DNA of 64,000 nucleotides from Novakomyces olei (lineage: Eukaryota; Ascomycota; Novakomycetes; Novakomycetales; Novakomycetaceae), in NCBI GenBank assembly GCA_016906335.1, contig JADEYG010000003.1, forward strand, positions 1,488,001 through 1,552,000, written 5' to 3'. The notes beneath the pieces are model-generated. The model searched no databases. It saw only the letters and a program-made list of their open reading frames with translations, and had not been told where the DNA came from. Position numbers and translations under genes: made by a program. Shown here piece by piece: positions 12,544-24,527 of the stretch (the first letter of the stretch is position 1; each line of letters begins with the position of its first letter).

Positions 12544-14737
12544 CTACCCGATAACACTACCTGGTCCCGATGGCGTAACGCTTGAATCATTCCCACTCTC
12601 GTCAATAACAGTTGGACGCTGGTAAGACCAGTTTGCAAACTTGCGCTGAACAGTTTCCGACAGATGAGAGTCTGCTACTACACTGTCCATTGCCGGCTCA
12701 CTCGTAAACTCTGCATCAAAATTGCTTGTGTCTATTGCACTCTCAACTGAGGGTTTAAATGGCGGCTGAATCTTTTTCTGTACCAGCTTTTTCCAGTCTA
12801 TATCCTTTGTGAAAAAGGGGTGATTCCGTATTTCTGCTGCCCCACTAGCTCCCAATCGCTGAGAGGGATCCTTGTTCAACAACCCCGTTAAAAGATGCCG
12901 AGCCAACTTGTCCATGTTGTCGGGAAACCTCAATGGGTTGTTTAATATCTTGCGATACATTTCATTGACATTTTCATCGTAAAATGGAGGCAATCCAGTC
13001 AGCATCTCATACAGCAAAACGCCCAGCGTCCACCAATCAACGGCCTTTGTATAGCCCTTGCCGACCAGCAGCTCGGGTGCTAAATATTCCGGTGTACCGC
13101 AAAAAGTATTCGTTTTGTCTTGAGCTGCCATATTGAGCTTACAAAGCCCAAAATCACAGAGCGCAATGTGGCCCGTGTAATCGAGCAAAATATTCTCGGG
13201 TTTAAGGTCACGATAAATTACATTAAAGCCGTGAAGATGCTCAAGAGCACACAGCAACTCTGCAGCATAAAATTTAGATCGCCATACGGAGAATCTGCCT
13301 TCCCGCTGTAAATGATGGAACAATTCTCCTCCATTAATAAAAGCCAGAACAATGTAAAGCTTCTCTGGCGACTGGAAAGAGAACTTTAGGGGAACAATGA
13401 ACGGGTTATTAACCTGCGCCAGAACGGTTCGCTCTGCCAGTGTATGATCGACCTCAGAACGGGAAACAATATGGGCTTTGCGAATAGTCTTGAGAGCATA
13501 AATTCGAGACGTATCTTTCTTACGTACCTGCATAACTTTGCCAAAAGAACCCTTGCCCACAACTTTTAGCAGGTCAAAGGCATCTATCGTAAGCGGGATC
13601 TGCTGAGTAGCCTCATAGCGGATTCGCAAATGAACTTGGCCTGATCCTCCTTGAAGCGGTACCCATTTGTCAAAGACTTGATTCTCAATAAATGAAGGTG
13701 TTAATTTGGCATCACCAAGAAACAAATCGCCTTTGGCGTACTGACCTTGCTCTTGTCCATCAGAGGCATTAGAGGATCCGGAACCTGATCCGGACCCTGA
13801 TCCTGTGCCATTGCCGGAGCCTGTTCCTGCTGTAGCAGGCGTCTTGGAGGCAAGCGCTTTTTGCTGCTTGCTTTGTAAGGAAGAACGTAAGTATATCTGA
13901 CAGGACAGTGATGATGGCCGTGAAACATCGTACTTGCCTTCAAAATCCCACCTTGGATTTTCCAGCGAGCTTGACTGTAAACAGTCAATCAAAATTTCGT
14001 TCTTGTCAAACTCCAAAACAATGTAAGGAAGATACCAGGCCTGGCTACGCTGCCTCGAATGGAACCCACCGCTTCTATGAAAGGAACTCGACCAGGAACT
14101 GAGAGATTCCTTGCGAATACTCTCGTTGCCCGCCGGAATCGAAAGGCCACGAGCTTCAAGTACTGTAACAATCAGCAGCCCTGGTTTTACCGTAGAGTTT
14201 GGGATATGCATTGAATTTGAATTAGAGCTCGAGTTCGCCGTTGAGATAGTTGCACTATTGACGCCCAGTCGCGCCGGAGTGATTGTTGCATTAGAGCCAG
14301 ATCGTGAATCTAACCCAGAAGCCCCACCGTATCTCGACGCAGCCACCGAGGAGTCATCGAACCGATGGCCCGAGGAGGCAGAAGCGGAGGGAGGAGCGGA
14401 AGCTGCTGCGGTTGCTGCAGCTGTGGCTGCTGCATGAGACGAGCTTGTTGATTGCAAAGATCCAGAGGAAACGGAACTTTTCTCACGGTCTTTAGAGCCG
14501 TGGTCTTTGTGAGAGTAAAAGGGAGAGATATGGCTCTCTTTGAGCTCTGAATGGCGTTAGATTGTCAACAATACAAGGAGGATGATTATCATTCAACAAA
14601 ATTGAAATAAAATCGTGAGACGACAATTAAGATAATCTTGAAGCTTTTGAAGAGAAACAGACGGCACAATTAATGTCAAAGGGTGATGAGAGAATAGAAG
14701 TGTGTTGCGACATACTCTTTGTCAGTTTCCACGACAT
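12544..14737 (-). CDS. gad8: AGC kinase Gad8/Ypk1 type with N-terminal C2 domain
   Basis: TORC2-regulated serine/threonine kinase controlling stress responses and sphingolipid/membrane homeostasis in fungi. A 22-nt first exon (14737-14716) joins exon 14546-12544, rebuilding the N-terminus MSWKLTKKLKESH, which I recognise as the conserved start of fungal Ypk/Gad8 kinases; total 674 residues. A Ser/Ala/Gly-rich linker precedes a C2 domain (GLLIVTVLEARGLS, PYIVLEFDKNE). The kinase domain has GKGSFGKVMQVRKK, catalytic YRDLKPEN, DFGLCKLN and activation loop TNTFCGTPEYLAPE. The C-terminal hydrophobic motif is FANWSY and a turn-motif-like region lies at SEPAMDSV. Without the tiny exon, the long frame has no ATG before the conserved region, which supports the split start. 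Confidence 0.93.
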
Positions 14738-15561
14738 TTATTGCCCTTAATACCACTTGAAAAGGCTACTGTGACGCTGTCGACGAATGTAAAGATACCA
14801 GATCACTATGTTCAACGATCCAACTCGTTTTGCCGGTTTAAACCCAATAAACTCAGCACCTACTACGCGTCAAAACGAAACAAGGCCGAGATAATGGACG
14901 CGACCTAGAGACGAATGGCCCAGAAAGAAAAAGGCCGACCGTTCTCTCAAAAGTAACAGCAAACGGCAGGCAGACACAACAGAACCCAAACGTAAAAATT
15001 GTTGTTAATAGTAAGTTTTCATAAGGGGCTGCTCTTCCCTTGACTTTGCTCTTTTATCGTTTGATGACTCTATGTTCCAGACGAGAGCAAGCCCTAAAGG
15101 CCGCGTGGAGAGAAGCAAAAATTTCGGATAACACGAAATGCAAAAGATCTCTTGAAAGACCAAAAGCACAAGGCGGGGCTGGCAGACAATTTTCCACCAA
15201 CAAAACCCTGGAACGAATAAAGGGGGAGTCTGGCAGTCTTTGGAAATACACTTGAAAGCAAAGCCTTCTACCGGTGCCTTGGGTGCTTTATTTAGATGCG
15301 GAATCAGATAGCAGATGAGATTAACGTAACCCGCACTTGGATTAGCAGTATACTTGTTTGTCTTGCATTTCCATTACTTGAAATTTACGCCTGAATTCGA
15401 CATGCAAGATTGCTTGTTGGGTAAACGCGTTGGTATTATCGTTTGTATGTGAATCGAGTGTAGGTTTGCATACAACGAGAGTGGTAAACAAAGACGCTTG
15501 CACAAGACTGCCTTTGAATTTTGTTACGTGGGGACAGTAAAGCCCAAAGTCCCGAATAGCG
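14738..15561. promoter_or_regulatory. Bidirectional promoter region, Gad8/Ypk and Cdc4
   Basis: About 820 bp separating divergent genes. Short open frames on both strands here (14702-15255 area) have no recognisable content. No specific site could be assigned. Confidence 0.35.
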
Positions 15562-16081
15562 ATGTCGGCCTTTGCTCTGCAAGACGCATTCCCTCTTTTC
15601 GATAAACGTGGAAACGGCAGCATAGCTGTTTCGGACGTTGGAGATTTATTGAGAGCAGTAGGAGAAAATCCGACTCTGGCGGAGATTAGCGCGTTACAAA
15701 GAGAGGCAGCAAACTCTTATGGCCGGAATGAAATAAGCCGGACTGACTTTGAGCATATACTTGCCGAGTATCGGCGCAATCACGATGTTTCGACCGACAG
15801 TGTCGACGATTATGTTCAAGGGTTTGAGGTGTTTGACAAGGAGCGAACGGGGTTGATTGACGTGGGCCAGTTGAAATATGGTACACTAAATGAGTCTACT
15901 TGCGTGCTAATCTTCACAGTGCTTACATGTCTTGGCGAAAAGCTGACACAGGAAGAGGCTGACGAATTGCTAAAGAGCTTTGATGTATCCGGGGGCAAGA
16001 TCAATTATCGGGGTGCGTGCTTCTAGTTGTTTTACTTTCTAACTAAACGTAGAATTCGTCGAGACAATTTTGTCGAATTGA
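15562..16081 (+). CDS. cdc4: Cdc4/Mlc1-type myosin essential light chain
   Basis: EF-hand light chain of the cytokinetic myosin, which binds IQ motifs at the contractile ring. Three exons, 15562-15880, 15920-16012 and 16053-16081, with 39- and 40-nt introns, give 146 residues; fission-yeast Cdc4 has 141. Family landmarks are LQDAFPLFDKRGNGSI, VGDLLRAVGENPTLAEI, GFEVFDKERTGLIDVGQLKY, VLTCLGEKLTQEEADELL and the terminal FVETILSN, all close to Cdc4. The EF-hand loops are degenerate, as usual for this group, so strong calcium binding is not expected. The start is the first ATG in frame, at 15562. The last exon encodes only nine residues and part of a codon. Confidence 0.92.
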
Positions 16082-16402
16082 AAGGCGTCAAAGCATAGCG
16101 TAGAGTAGCAAGCAAGAGTGATCCATCCGCCAATACGCATTAGCTCTTTTGTACCTTTGATATCAGCTTTATTAATATTAAATTGTTATGAGTATTCAAA
16201 CGCGAACCTCATTCAAGCAAGTATCACTATAATCAGAGTTGACACTACGCGCGTCGTTTTATCGTACTCATTGCTAAATTGCCAATAAGTCGGGTACAAA
16301 TAATTTGCTCCTATTAAAGAAGCAAATAAGTAACGCAATTAAGTAACGCAAGCAAGGCCAGTACTTGTCGCTCCAGCAAGAAATTTATGACGTAGACCCG
16401 AC
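16082..16402. other. Intergenic spacer
   Basis: Short spacer between two plus-strand genes. Direct repeat of AAGTAACGCAA-type words near 16327-16350. Nothing else seen. Confidence 0.35.
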
Positions 16403-17116
16403 ATGGAGGATCCACGGACAGAACTGCCTGCAATAATACTGGCGCTGACGGAGAGTAACGGTTGGTTGATGATGATGATTTTGCCAGACGATTTTCCTGC
16501 TAATTCCGGTCATTAGACAAGGCCAAGCATGAGCAAACGGTTGAAAAGTATTTTACGGAAGGTTAGTCGGAGAGGACGCAAAAGCTTATAGTTTGGAGAT
16601 CTGTAGCTAACAGTGTAAAGATGCCTCGTTTTCGCATCCGATGGTGAATGTGGCAAGCGCGGAAAACTCGCGCGAGACGATTAAAGAGGTGTACGCAGTT
16701 TATAAGGTATGTAATAATTGCCAGTCTGTGCGAATATACAAGTGCTCAATCGCAACTAATACTTGTGTCTTTTATTATTACAGGTTTTTACTACGAGCGT
16801 GCATGTTTCCGTGGACAATGTTATTTTTGACGCGCTAAGTAAACGCGCTGTTGTTGAAATAACAGAGCAGTTACGGTTTCCTGTGCTTGCGTACTTACCG
16901 GTGCGCAATATAAAGATCCTTACTGTGCTCGACTTTCATCGGGACTCGAGCACATATCTCTACTATATCAAACGGCAATATGACGTTTTCCCGCTCGATG
17001 CCGCTGCGGGATTACTGCCTTTCCCGTTTTCCCTCGGGTATTCGCTCTACCGCCGCACAGCCACATACACTGGGTCTCTGGTTGGTTACGGCCTTAAAGC
17101 CTGGGGGATATGGTGA
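16403..17116 (+). CDS. SigF-like NTF2-fold fungal protein
   Basis: Four exons, 16403-16460, 16517-16561, 16621-16706 and 16784-17116, close in phase to 173 residues. The order MEDPRTELPAIILALT, then EQTVEKYFTEDASFSHP, then NSRETIKEVYAVYK, then the hydrophobic strands (FPVLAYLPVRNIKILTVLDF) and a C-terminal hydrophobic tail, matches the fungal SigF-like NTF2-like family as I remember it. That family is widespread in filamentous ascomycetes and has no firm function. The C-terminal tail (LLPFPFSLGYSLYR) may contact membrane. No catalytic residues are claimed. It converges on the unrecognised gene at 17188 with only about 70 bp between stop codons. Confidence 0.75.
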
Positions 17117-17187
17117 GGCCTGCAGGGCTAGTTGAGGCTGCTTCTCCGGTTAGCCTTGACAAGGATAGACTTCTTTCTCGTTGTATA

Positions 17188-18485
17188 TTAGACAGAATCT
17201 TGTAAGCATGCGTTTTTCCATGCGACATATCGCTCAGCAGTATAATCCAGTAAAATAGTATAGTCGTTTTGGCCGTTCAAGCCAAATCCGTGACGGTGCC
17301 GGTCCCAGCTGAAAAGGGCGTCTTGCATGCCCGAGACGTGCAGAACGATTGTCTCAGCCTCAGATAAGGCTCTAAAAAGATACGGTGTTAGATGGGCGCA
17401 ATTGATTGAAAAAAGTATGTTTGATAGCAAAATAAAGCTTACTGCTGGGCATTATCAAGGAGATTTAAGACGTCTTTACTGCTCATACAGCCTTTAATAC
17501 GCACACAAACCCAGTCTTTGGTGCCTGCCTTGTTTTCCAGTTGATTCTGTTTAAAATCAAACTCCAAGTGAAGCAAAACTCGTGCAATCTGCTCCTGGAC
17601 ATCTTGAGCTATTTCGGCCAGCACAAACGGATCAGTTGAAGAGTAATTGTCTAGAGCAGAATAGAGCTGCTCAAGCGAACCAAACTCCGCCGCGGATGAG
17701 GCGTACCTGTCGATGGTGAGTGGAAGCGGACGTACCTGCAAACCGTCAAATACGAGGTTGCTGTCATCGGCAATAACAATCATTTGTACTGGGGGTATAC
17801 GGCGAAGGCAGGATACTAGGCGTTTAAAATACCGTTTTTCGGCCCTTACAAACTCCTGTGTTAGATCGATATCGATGTCTGTAGAGAACCGGTCAGTAAG
17901 AATGAGAGGCAAGCAGACCCTTACCGTGTCTGAGCTTGTATAGAGCAGACGGTTTCCCTTCAAGGCCATACGCCACATAGCTGTCCCGCAGCAATGACAT
18001 GTACAAGTGTCCTGGACAATGAGTACGATGCATTCGATAATAGCACGGACGTACCATCAACGAGAGCAAACGAGTCTTGCGCATCAATCTTGCCTAACGA
18101 GAGAAGACTTATTTTGCCTTATTTAATGGTTAGTAAATCGACACTCAAATATATTGAATTAAATATTTTCCAACCGTTTTGGCGTTACAATATCCATACC
18201 TTGCTTTGCCTGATTCAATAGCGGCGATGCCTCTAAAAGCGCAGAAAGCGACACTTGTCCTAAACCATAACGCTTCTCCCGAGTCACAGCTCCGATAGCG
18301 CTGTAAAATTGGTCCGCACGCTCTTGAGAAATTCCACTGGCGGCAATTCGTACCTCATGGTTCCATGTGTGGCCTTCTATACAGCGATTGAGTCCACGCG
18401 GTAAGGCTGGAGGATGATGCTTTACTTTTTCAGACTCCACGTACGTTTTGCCACATTTCTGTTCAATTCGCGTGTTTATGCCCAT
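17188..18485 (-). CDS. Unrecognised conserved-looking four-exon protein
   Basis: I do not recognise this protein. Minus-strand exons 18485-18200, 18093-17977, 17929-17443 and 17371-17188 join with every phase consistent to about 357 residues, which argues strongly for a real gene. The N-terminal half has an unusual stretch, PRGLNRCIEGHTWNHEVR, and QERADQFYSAIGAVTREKR. The middle has SFALVDGTSVLLSNASYSL and IPPVQMIVIADDSNLVF. The C-terminus has HVSGMQDALFSWDRHRHGFG and NDYTILLDYTAERYVAW. No signal peptide or clear membrane segment is seen. The donor of intron 2 (GTGGCG) is weak. An upstream coding exon cannot be excluded, because the frame stays open upstream of the ATG to an acceptor near 18531. 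Confidence 0.7.
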
Positions 18486-18980
18486 GAAAGCGTCGTCAAA
18501 GAATCCACAAACAGGGTTTTGTGTTGCCTAGAAACATGCGTTGAGAAATTTGTTTAGCACTCTGACAGTAATAGCATAAAAGCTGGAGTTCAGTTTGCCC
18601 TTGCTATCAAAAACTGCCTCAGATAATGAAAATAGTACTATTTAATAATAAATTAACTAATTAACTAAATAATTAATTAACTAATAAATTAATAGCTAAA
18701 TAAATAAATTGAAGAAATAAAAATGCTCAAATTAAGTTTCTATTTTTCATTTTTATTATTCTTACATAGGCAGACGAAGAGCTTTACAAGACATGACAAG
18801 CAATATATTAAGCGATGGTTTTATTAAGTGTGCCGTTTTTCCGTCAAAAAACGATTGGCTATCTGTCAAAATTACAGGCACAAGCCCATCGTTATCCTTA
18901 TTGAGTAATAAAAACCCGGTCAAAGCCTGCTTTGCCAGTCTGTTTAAACCTTGGCGGCAGCAGATTGCCTGAACGGCTCA
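18486..18980. promoter_or_regulatory. Bidirectional promoter with TAATTAAC-type simple repeats
   Basis: Divergent spacer between the unrecognised gene and the MFS transporter. Positions about 18640-18730 are almost pure A/T made of TTAACTAA, TTAATTAA and AAATAAAT words, a nucleosome-poor type of tract. No gene is supported. Confidence 0.4.
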
Positions 18981-21121
18981 ATGGCAAAGGACAGCGACAA
19001 GTATCCGGCGGCCGAAATTTTCGTGCTTGCCCTCTGCCGATTCGCAGAGCCGTGCGCATTTACCTCCATCTTTCCCTATCTATATTTTCTTGTGCAAAGT
19101 AAGTTTGCCGTTGTGCTTTGACGCTAAATTTATCATTTTGTCCTAATTTTTTTCTTTTGGCCTTCTTGTCGCGCCAATGCAAATGTCTGTCTAAATTTCT
19201 AACTGTATAGGTTTTGGCTACACTGATGAATCTAAAATTGGTCTATGTGCCGGTATTGTTTCAGCTACATTTGCCCTGTGCGAGACGCCGACGGCTCTTT
19301 TTTGGGGCCGTATGTCAGACAAATAGTAGGTTTATTTGCCAATTGATCATTCAATTGCGATTTACTGACCTTCAAAGTGGACGTAAACCTATAATTTTGT
19401 TTTCCGCAGGGGCTACTGTTATCCCCTTTGTTGCGTAAGTCTATTTATTGCTGGCGCTTAATATGCCATTAATTTGTTGTCTCCAAAACTGTTTAATGCT
19501 TACGCGCAAAAGATTTGGGTTTTCACGATCTCTCGGTGCCGCTATTCTATGGAGGGCCCTTGGAGGCCTGGTCAATGGCAATGCTCCTGTAATCCGGACA
19601 ATGATCGCAGAGCTTGTTCCTAATCGCAAATTTCACGCTAAAGCCTTTGCCGTTATGCCAATTGTATGGTCTATTGGGTCCACAATTGGGCCCATGATTG
19701 GTGGCTCTCTCGCAGATCCAGTCAAGTCATACCCAAAAATTTTTGGCAACTCCAAACTGTTTAAAGCTTACCCTTTTGCTCTACCAAACATTGTTGCGGG
19801 GTCGCTTTTCACTTTTTCATTTATTATCGGCTTCTTTTTCATACGTGAAACACACGTCAAGGCAAAGTACCGACGGGACTATGGGATTATTCTAAAGAAC
19901 AAGGTTGAAAGATTTTTCAAACGCGTATTTAACCGCTCCACTGGCAGTGATGATGATGACCAATATACTGCAATTGACCGTGACTATGATCAGGAGAGCC
20001 GGGCTAATCAGCAAAGTCAGGCTCCTCCACCCAGCTTTAGTTTGCGTGATGTCTTTGTGCCCCAAGTGAAGCTTAATATTATTCTGCATGCCATGCTAGG
20101 ATTTCATTCTACTGCTTTTGATGCAATGTTTCCTCTTTTTGCAGCCGCACCTCGAGAGTCGGGTGGTCTGGGGTTGACTGCGCGGGCTATTGGGTACCTG
20201 ATGACTGTATCTGGTGCTTGTTACCTTGTCACGCAAATCTGGGTGTTTCCTATTTACCATGCAAAGTATGGGAGTGTCAAATGCTTTCGCTACTCCAACA
20301 TTGCATATATTTGTGTCTACGTGGTAAGTTTTGTTTGTGATTCAAACGCATGAATAGAAATTGTTTTATTCCGATCAATTATATTTTATTTTTTTCTAAT
20401 TTGTATCATTTTATATCATTATATCATTATTTTATAATTGTAATATATTATATTATATTGTTTTTGTTTTTGTTTTGGTCATATCACCTTATTTCATACA
20501 TTATCTTATATTTCTTTTTCCATAAATCTTTTGGCAAATCAAGAATGCTAACACGCCTAGTGCGTACCGCTTCTCGCATTTACACACTCGTGGTTTACAT
20601 ACATTGTTGCGGCTATTATTCTGTCAATTACAAAAGCAACAGTGGCCTTTGCCTTCCCCTGTAACATTATTCTACTCACTCAAAGTACCCCGCAATTGTA
20701 TATGTTGGGCACTGTGAATGGAATGGCTCAATCATTTTCCAGTTTTGCTCGCGGAGTAGGTCCGCTTTGTGCAGGGCCCGTTTGGGCCCTGTTGGTTTCA
20801 ACAGGCTCAAATTGGATGCTGTGGATTTTTTTCTCTGCTTGGGTCGGAATCTGCGCTTTTCTCTCGCGGTTCCTTGTTGATGTTGGAGCTCAAAAAGCAG
20901 AAGCTACTGCAGCTGCCCAAAACGCTTCTTCTTCTGGCTCTCTTGTTGATTCTCAAGGCTTACGGGACCAGCCAGCCGGAAAGACTGACGACAACGATGT
21001 GTACGAATTGAGTTCGCGTCAGCATTTTATTGGAGAAGATAGTGACTCGGAGGATGAGGATGATTCAGCGCGTGAGCATCTTATTGGGAACGATTCTAAA
21101 GAGTATCAGCGTGTGAAATAA
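18981..21121 (+). CDS. MFS transporter, DHA1/ZIFL type
   Basis: Twelve-segment major facilitator transporter. Exons 18981-19098, 19211-19325, 19378-19434, 19513-20323 and 20561-21121 give 553 residues in phase. The loop 2-3 signature reads GRMSDKYGRKPIILF and is restored only by the splicing shown. Other MFS features are RALGGLVNGNAPVIRTMIAE, SIGSTIGPMIGGSLADP and, in the second half, GTVNGMAQSFSSFARGVGP. This pattern fits the eukaryotic DHA1 group that includes yeast YCR023C and plant ZIF-like transporters. A long cytosolic loop between halves and the C-terminus are acidic (DSDSEDEDDS). The substrate cannot be read from the sequence. The acceptor of the last exon (20561) was set by frame and is the least certain joint. 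Confidence 0.85.
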
Positions 21122-21367
21122 GCTGCGCGAGAAGACTGCTAAGCACAGCTATAATCGAGATTTTATGATAGAAGGGCATGGGAAATAGGTCGCTTTCAAA
21201 TCCAAGGGGACATTATAAATAACTTGTATTTAAATTATGTTTATTAATCAACAATCCTGCTCTAACCATATTTATTTCTGTCTATCGATAAATTAGCGAA
21301 TTTAAACCATCTTGACCGTTTCAATAGTAAGTCCAATTTAATATAGTACATTTGTATTGTGCGACCA

Positions 21368-22696
21368 TCAATTAAGCCCAAAAATGTTCAAAGAGCCCCC
21401 CAGATCGTCGCCAGCAAAGGCCAGCAGGTACTGGGTAGGATGCCATGCGACCGCATTTACAGCGTATTTTACATTTATAGCGTAAACCCGTTCTGCCGTA
21501 GAAACATGTGCCTGGTGATTAGAAATAAATTGAAAAAGCACATAGTTAAATATTATTAATTTATTCAAACGCCTTACAATATCAATCACTTTATCTTCTG
21601 AAGCAGAGGCCAGAAACTCGCCATTATAGCTAAAGCTCAGCGTGCGAATAGCGTTAGTCAGCCGTGAAATTGTATTCTGACAAGCGATATCAACCGTATC
21701 CCAAATGCTGACTAGAGCGTCAGCTCCACCAACAGCAAAATACTCTCCAGTTGGGTCCATTTGGATACAGAAGCAATTGCTTGTATGTGCATCGACAACA
21801 TGAACCAGCTCTAGTTCTGGCCAATTAAACACTTTAACCAGGCCTGTGCCCGTTGTAAGAAACCAGTACCGACCATTATTAGACCACCGTGATTCGTTTA
21901 CTTCTACAGGCTCTTTTATTTGTCGCACAACGCGCCGTTCTGCCGGATCGATAAACGTCAACACGTCGTCCTGGAAATGATTAGCAGGAGCCCCGTTCAG
22001 AGCACAATAAGCATATCGATGCAACGCTGAATGTGCAGTATTTTGATTTGTTTATCGTCATTATTTGTTTATCGTCATTACTCACCCGGCTGCCGACAGA
22101 CATACATTTACCGTCTGGCGACCAGTCGACGTATAAATTTTCGCCAGAAGTTTTAAACTCATGAATACATTTTGAAGCTGATGGTTAGAAAGGTAAATTG
22201 CTGCTTTTCAATTGATTAATTTATTTATTTATTTCAAAATAAATAAATAAATATCCTAGATCGTGGATTACATACTCCGTGTATCCCAAAGCCGTACCGA
22301 TCTATCGGCAGAAACGCTGGCAAGACGATCAGCGTGGGACGGGTCCCATGCTACTTGATCAACGCTAGAAGAATGACCACGGAACTCTGTCGAATTACGG
22401 ACATCTGGCTTATCTGGATTCCAGACTCTTACTGTACGATCAGTGCTTGAAGAAGCAAGCCGTGTCCCCGTAGAATTCCATGCAATTGAACGTACAGCCG
22501 ATCGATGGCCTTTGATCGTTAAAGTATTTTGTTTTGCGAAATAGTCTGAGGCCTGAATGTTAGAAACGAGTCAACTAAAATACCAAAAATAATAATAATA
22601 ATAATCAAATGAAAATCGAATACAGCAAACTTGAAGAAATTTGAAACTTTGACTTGCCTCTGCTTCACTAACGTTTGTCAATTCCGAGCGCACCAT
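21368..22696 (-). CDS. tex1: THOC3/Tex1, WD40 subunit of the THO/TREX complex
   Basis: WD-repeat subunit of THO/TREX, coupling transcription to mRNA export in the nucleus. Exons run from an ATG at 22696, then 22553-22276, 22177-22086, 21970-21578 and 21511-21368. The blades are evident: GHRSAVRSIAWNSTGTRLAS, SSTDRTVRVWNPDK, WDPSHADRLASVSADRSV, VDWSPDGKCMSVGSR, DPTGEYFAVGGADALVSIWD and FSYNGEFLASASEDKVIDI. The order and the ending AWHPTQYLLAFAGDD...LNIFGLN follow human THOC3 closely. The first exon ends either at GTTAGT or at GCAAGT (a GC-AG intron); both keep phase. One intron holds an ATTT/AAAT inverted repeat at about 22208-22250. An AACCCTAA element lies about 90 bp upstream. Confidence 0.92.
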
Positions 22697-23981
22697 ACTG
22701 GCAGCGTCTCCAGCGTCTGTGTCAGCGTAATAATCAAACCTGTCGCGCTATTACGAATATTAAGTGTTTTAGAGCGCGAGATTAACCCTAATTAGCTGTA
22801 GCTTATTACTACGTCTAAAGTGGTAATTCTTGACAGTTTACCATCCATACACAATGTGCGCGCAAACTGGCAATGGCACTTTTCTAAAAGAAAATCAAAA
22901 TTGGTCGCTGTTTTAAACAAAGCTTTGCGCATGGACATTCTCGTTCTATTCCACCTGTTTTCCTTAAATCGATCATGTAAATAAGGGATCAAAGGGTACT
23001 CTACATATCACCCGACTATACATAGACACTATTCAAACTCTTAAAATTGAAGGTAAATTTACGGTTGCAAAACTGCGTCAATCAATAGCAGCAATTAAAG
23101 AATTAGCTGGTGATCAAATGTGATCATAATTCACTAGTATGCAGTCTGGTGTGCGCAATTTAATATGACAGCAGCGTCCAATATTACAGAGCCCTTGATG
23201 GATCTTGCTCCAAACTGCTGAACCTTTTGGCTCTAGAGTCGAACTTTGGCATTGTGTTAGCACAACGAACTAGTTCACAGCACAATGTAACAGCAGCAAC
23301 AAGAGCAACATGTCTGTGAATGGACTATTATTCAAACTGCGGTCGGGCTACAACATATCACAAAAGTGTGCATTCGTCTAGTATATTTTTTTTCTCTCTG
23401 TTTGGCCAGTTTTCTTTTCAATTCAAGGTACAGCACACTCTCCGCTGTATGAGCATTTGCCATGATTAGGCACAAAGCCCATGTATAAAGACATAACCTA
23501 TTTGATAGGAACAAAAGTATACAAGAGCAAAATAGGGCAAGGAAGCCCCTCAGGATCAGGATTGCTGAAAAATAAAGGAAAATATGATTCCAGTGAATTA
23601 GTACATATTACGTAAATCAGTCTAGTTTACAGTGCACAGTGTCTCTCTTCTTCAGGACTGTGACTTCAGTTCACAGCCAGATCATGTAACAAAAGCTTAA
23701 CGCCATGCAAATGTAGCGGTTTTGCTACTGGCTTCAAATAGTGCCTAATCTTTCTAAAAATAAATAGCGTATTTTATCATACAAACGAATCAGTCCCCCT
23801 CTTTTCTCTCCATTCTCCTTTTTTTGCGATATCAATTCATTGACTTATTTATCCAGAGTAAACTTTCAGCTCATCTTTTAACCGTTAAACTCCCAACCTT
23901 TACGGTACCGAGCTCAAGCAAAAGATTTGGAAAGACAATGTGATACAGCTGTCGACATTGCACACGTATTATATACAGATT
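22697..23981. other. Intergenic spacer, about 1.3 kb
   Basis: Contains the THOC3 promoter, with TTAACCCTAATTA at about 22782-22794, and the 3' side of the SET gene. No frame longer than about 65 codons on either strand and no recognisable RNA gene. Confidence 0.4.
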
Positions 23982-24527
23982 TCAAGTGCGAGCTTTCCAG
24001 AATCCACGGCCATAGCTTACACATATTTCCGCATTTTTCTCCACTCCAGCCGGTCCAGCGAAAACAGCCATTCGCACCAAATTTTCCCCCGCACGTGCAG
24101 AACAATTACGCGTGTCAAATAAAGCATTGGGCCGTGGAAGAATTCCACGATAATCATTTACAAAGCGAGCTTCATTTCCACACTCTTTGGCGTCAATCGC
24201 TATAATTGTTTCGTTTGTGCGATCCAGAGTTAAATCATAGTCCGAAGTCATGTCTGCTTCTGCTTCGTAATGTACAATTCCAGTGTAATCGGTGATCCAA
24301 GCCCCCGGACACAATCGCTTGGGTCCGTTGAATAATCCGTACTGTCCGCATGCGGGATGAGACGAGTCTGTTATCGGGCGAATTCGTATCTTGGGAGGCG
24401 ATTGTGCTTGCTTTACGTTCGATAGTGCAGCAGAGCAGTAAATTTGTTTATCTTGGGCCGATAGTTTGGGAGAGGGCGCTGATTGGTTCAAGTACACAAT
24501 GCCTTTTGGCCAATTATTCGGAATCAT
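23982..24527 (-). CDS. SET-domain protein of the small fungal type
   Basis: Compact SET-domain protein, 181 residues from the ATG at 24527. Core signatures are YGLFNGPKRLCPGAWITDY (entry strand of SET), the YDLTLD strand, ECGNEARFVNDYRG (the NxxRFxNHS-type knot in its fungal form) and EICVSYGRGFW (the GEEI.xxYG end). This arrangement matches a family of short fungal SET proteins of unknown substrate. The frame stays open upstream of the ATG to an acceptor-like TTTAG at about 24567, so an additional 5' exon adding KFYRIDDLIPRF is possible, but I found no convincing first exon. Methyl-transfer activity is inferred from the fold. Confidence 0.78.
   Translation of the reverse strand: MIPNNWPKGIVYLNQSAPSPKLSAQDKQIYCSAALSNVKQAQSPPKIRIRPITDSSHPACGQYGLFNGPKRLCPGAWITDYTGIVHYEAEADMTSDYDLTLDRTNETIIAIDAKECGNEARFVNDYRGILPRPNALFDTRNCSARAGENLVRMAVFAGPAGVEKNAEICVSYGRGFWKART

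Noticed and set aside
14702-15255. Short open frames upstream of the Cdc4 gene
   Set aside because: No motifs and weak starts; they overlap the first exon and promoter of the Gad8/Ypk gene.
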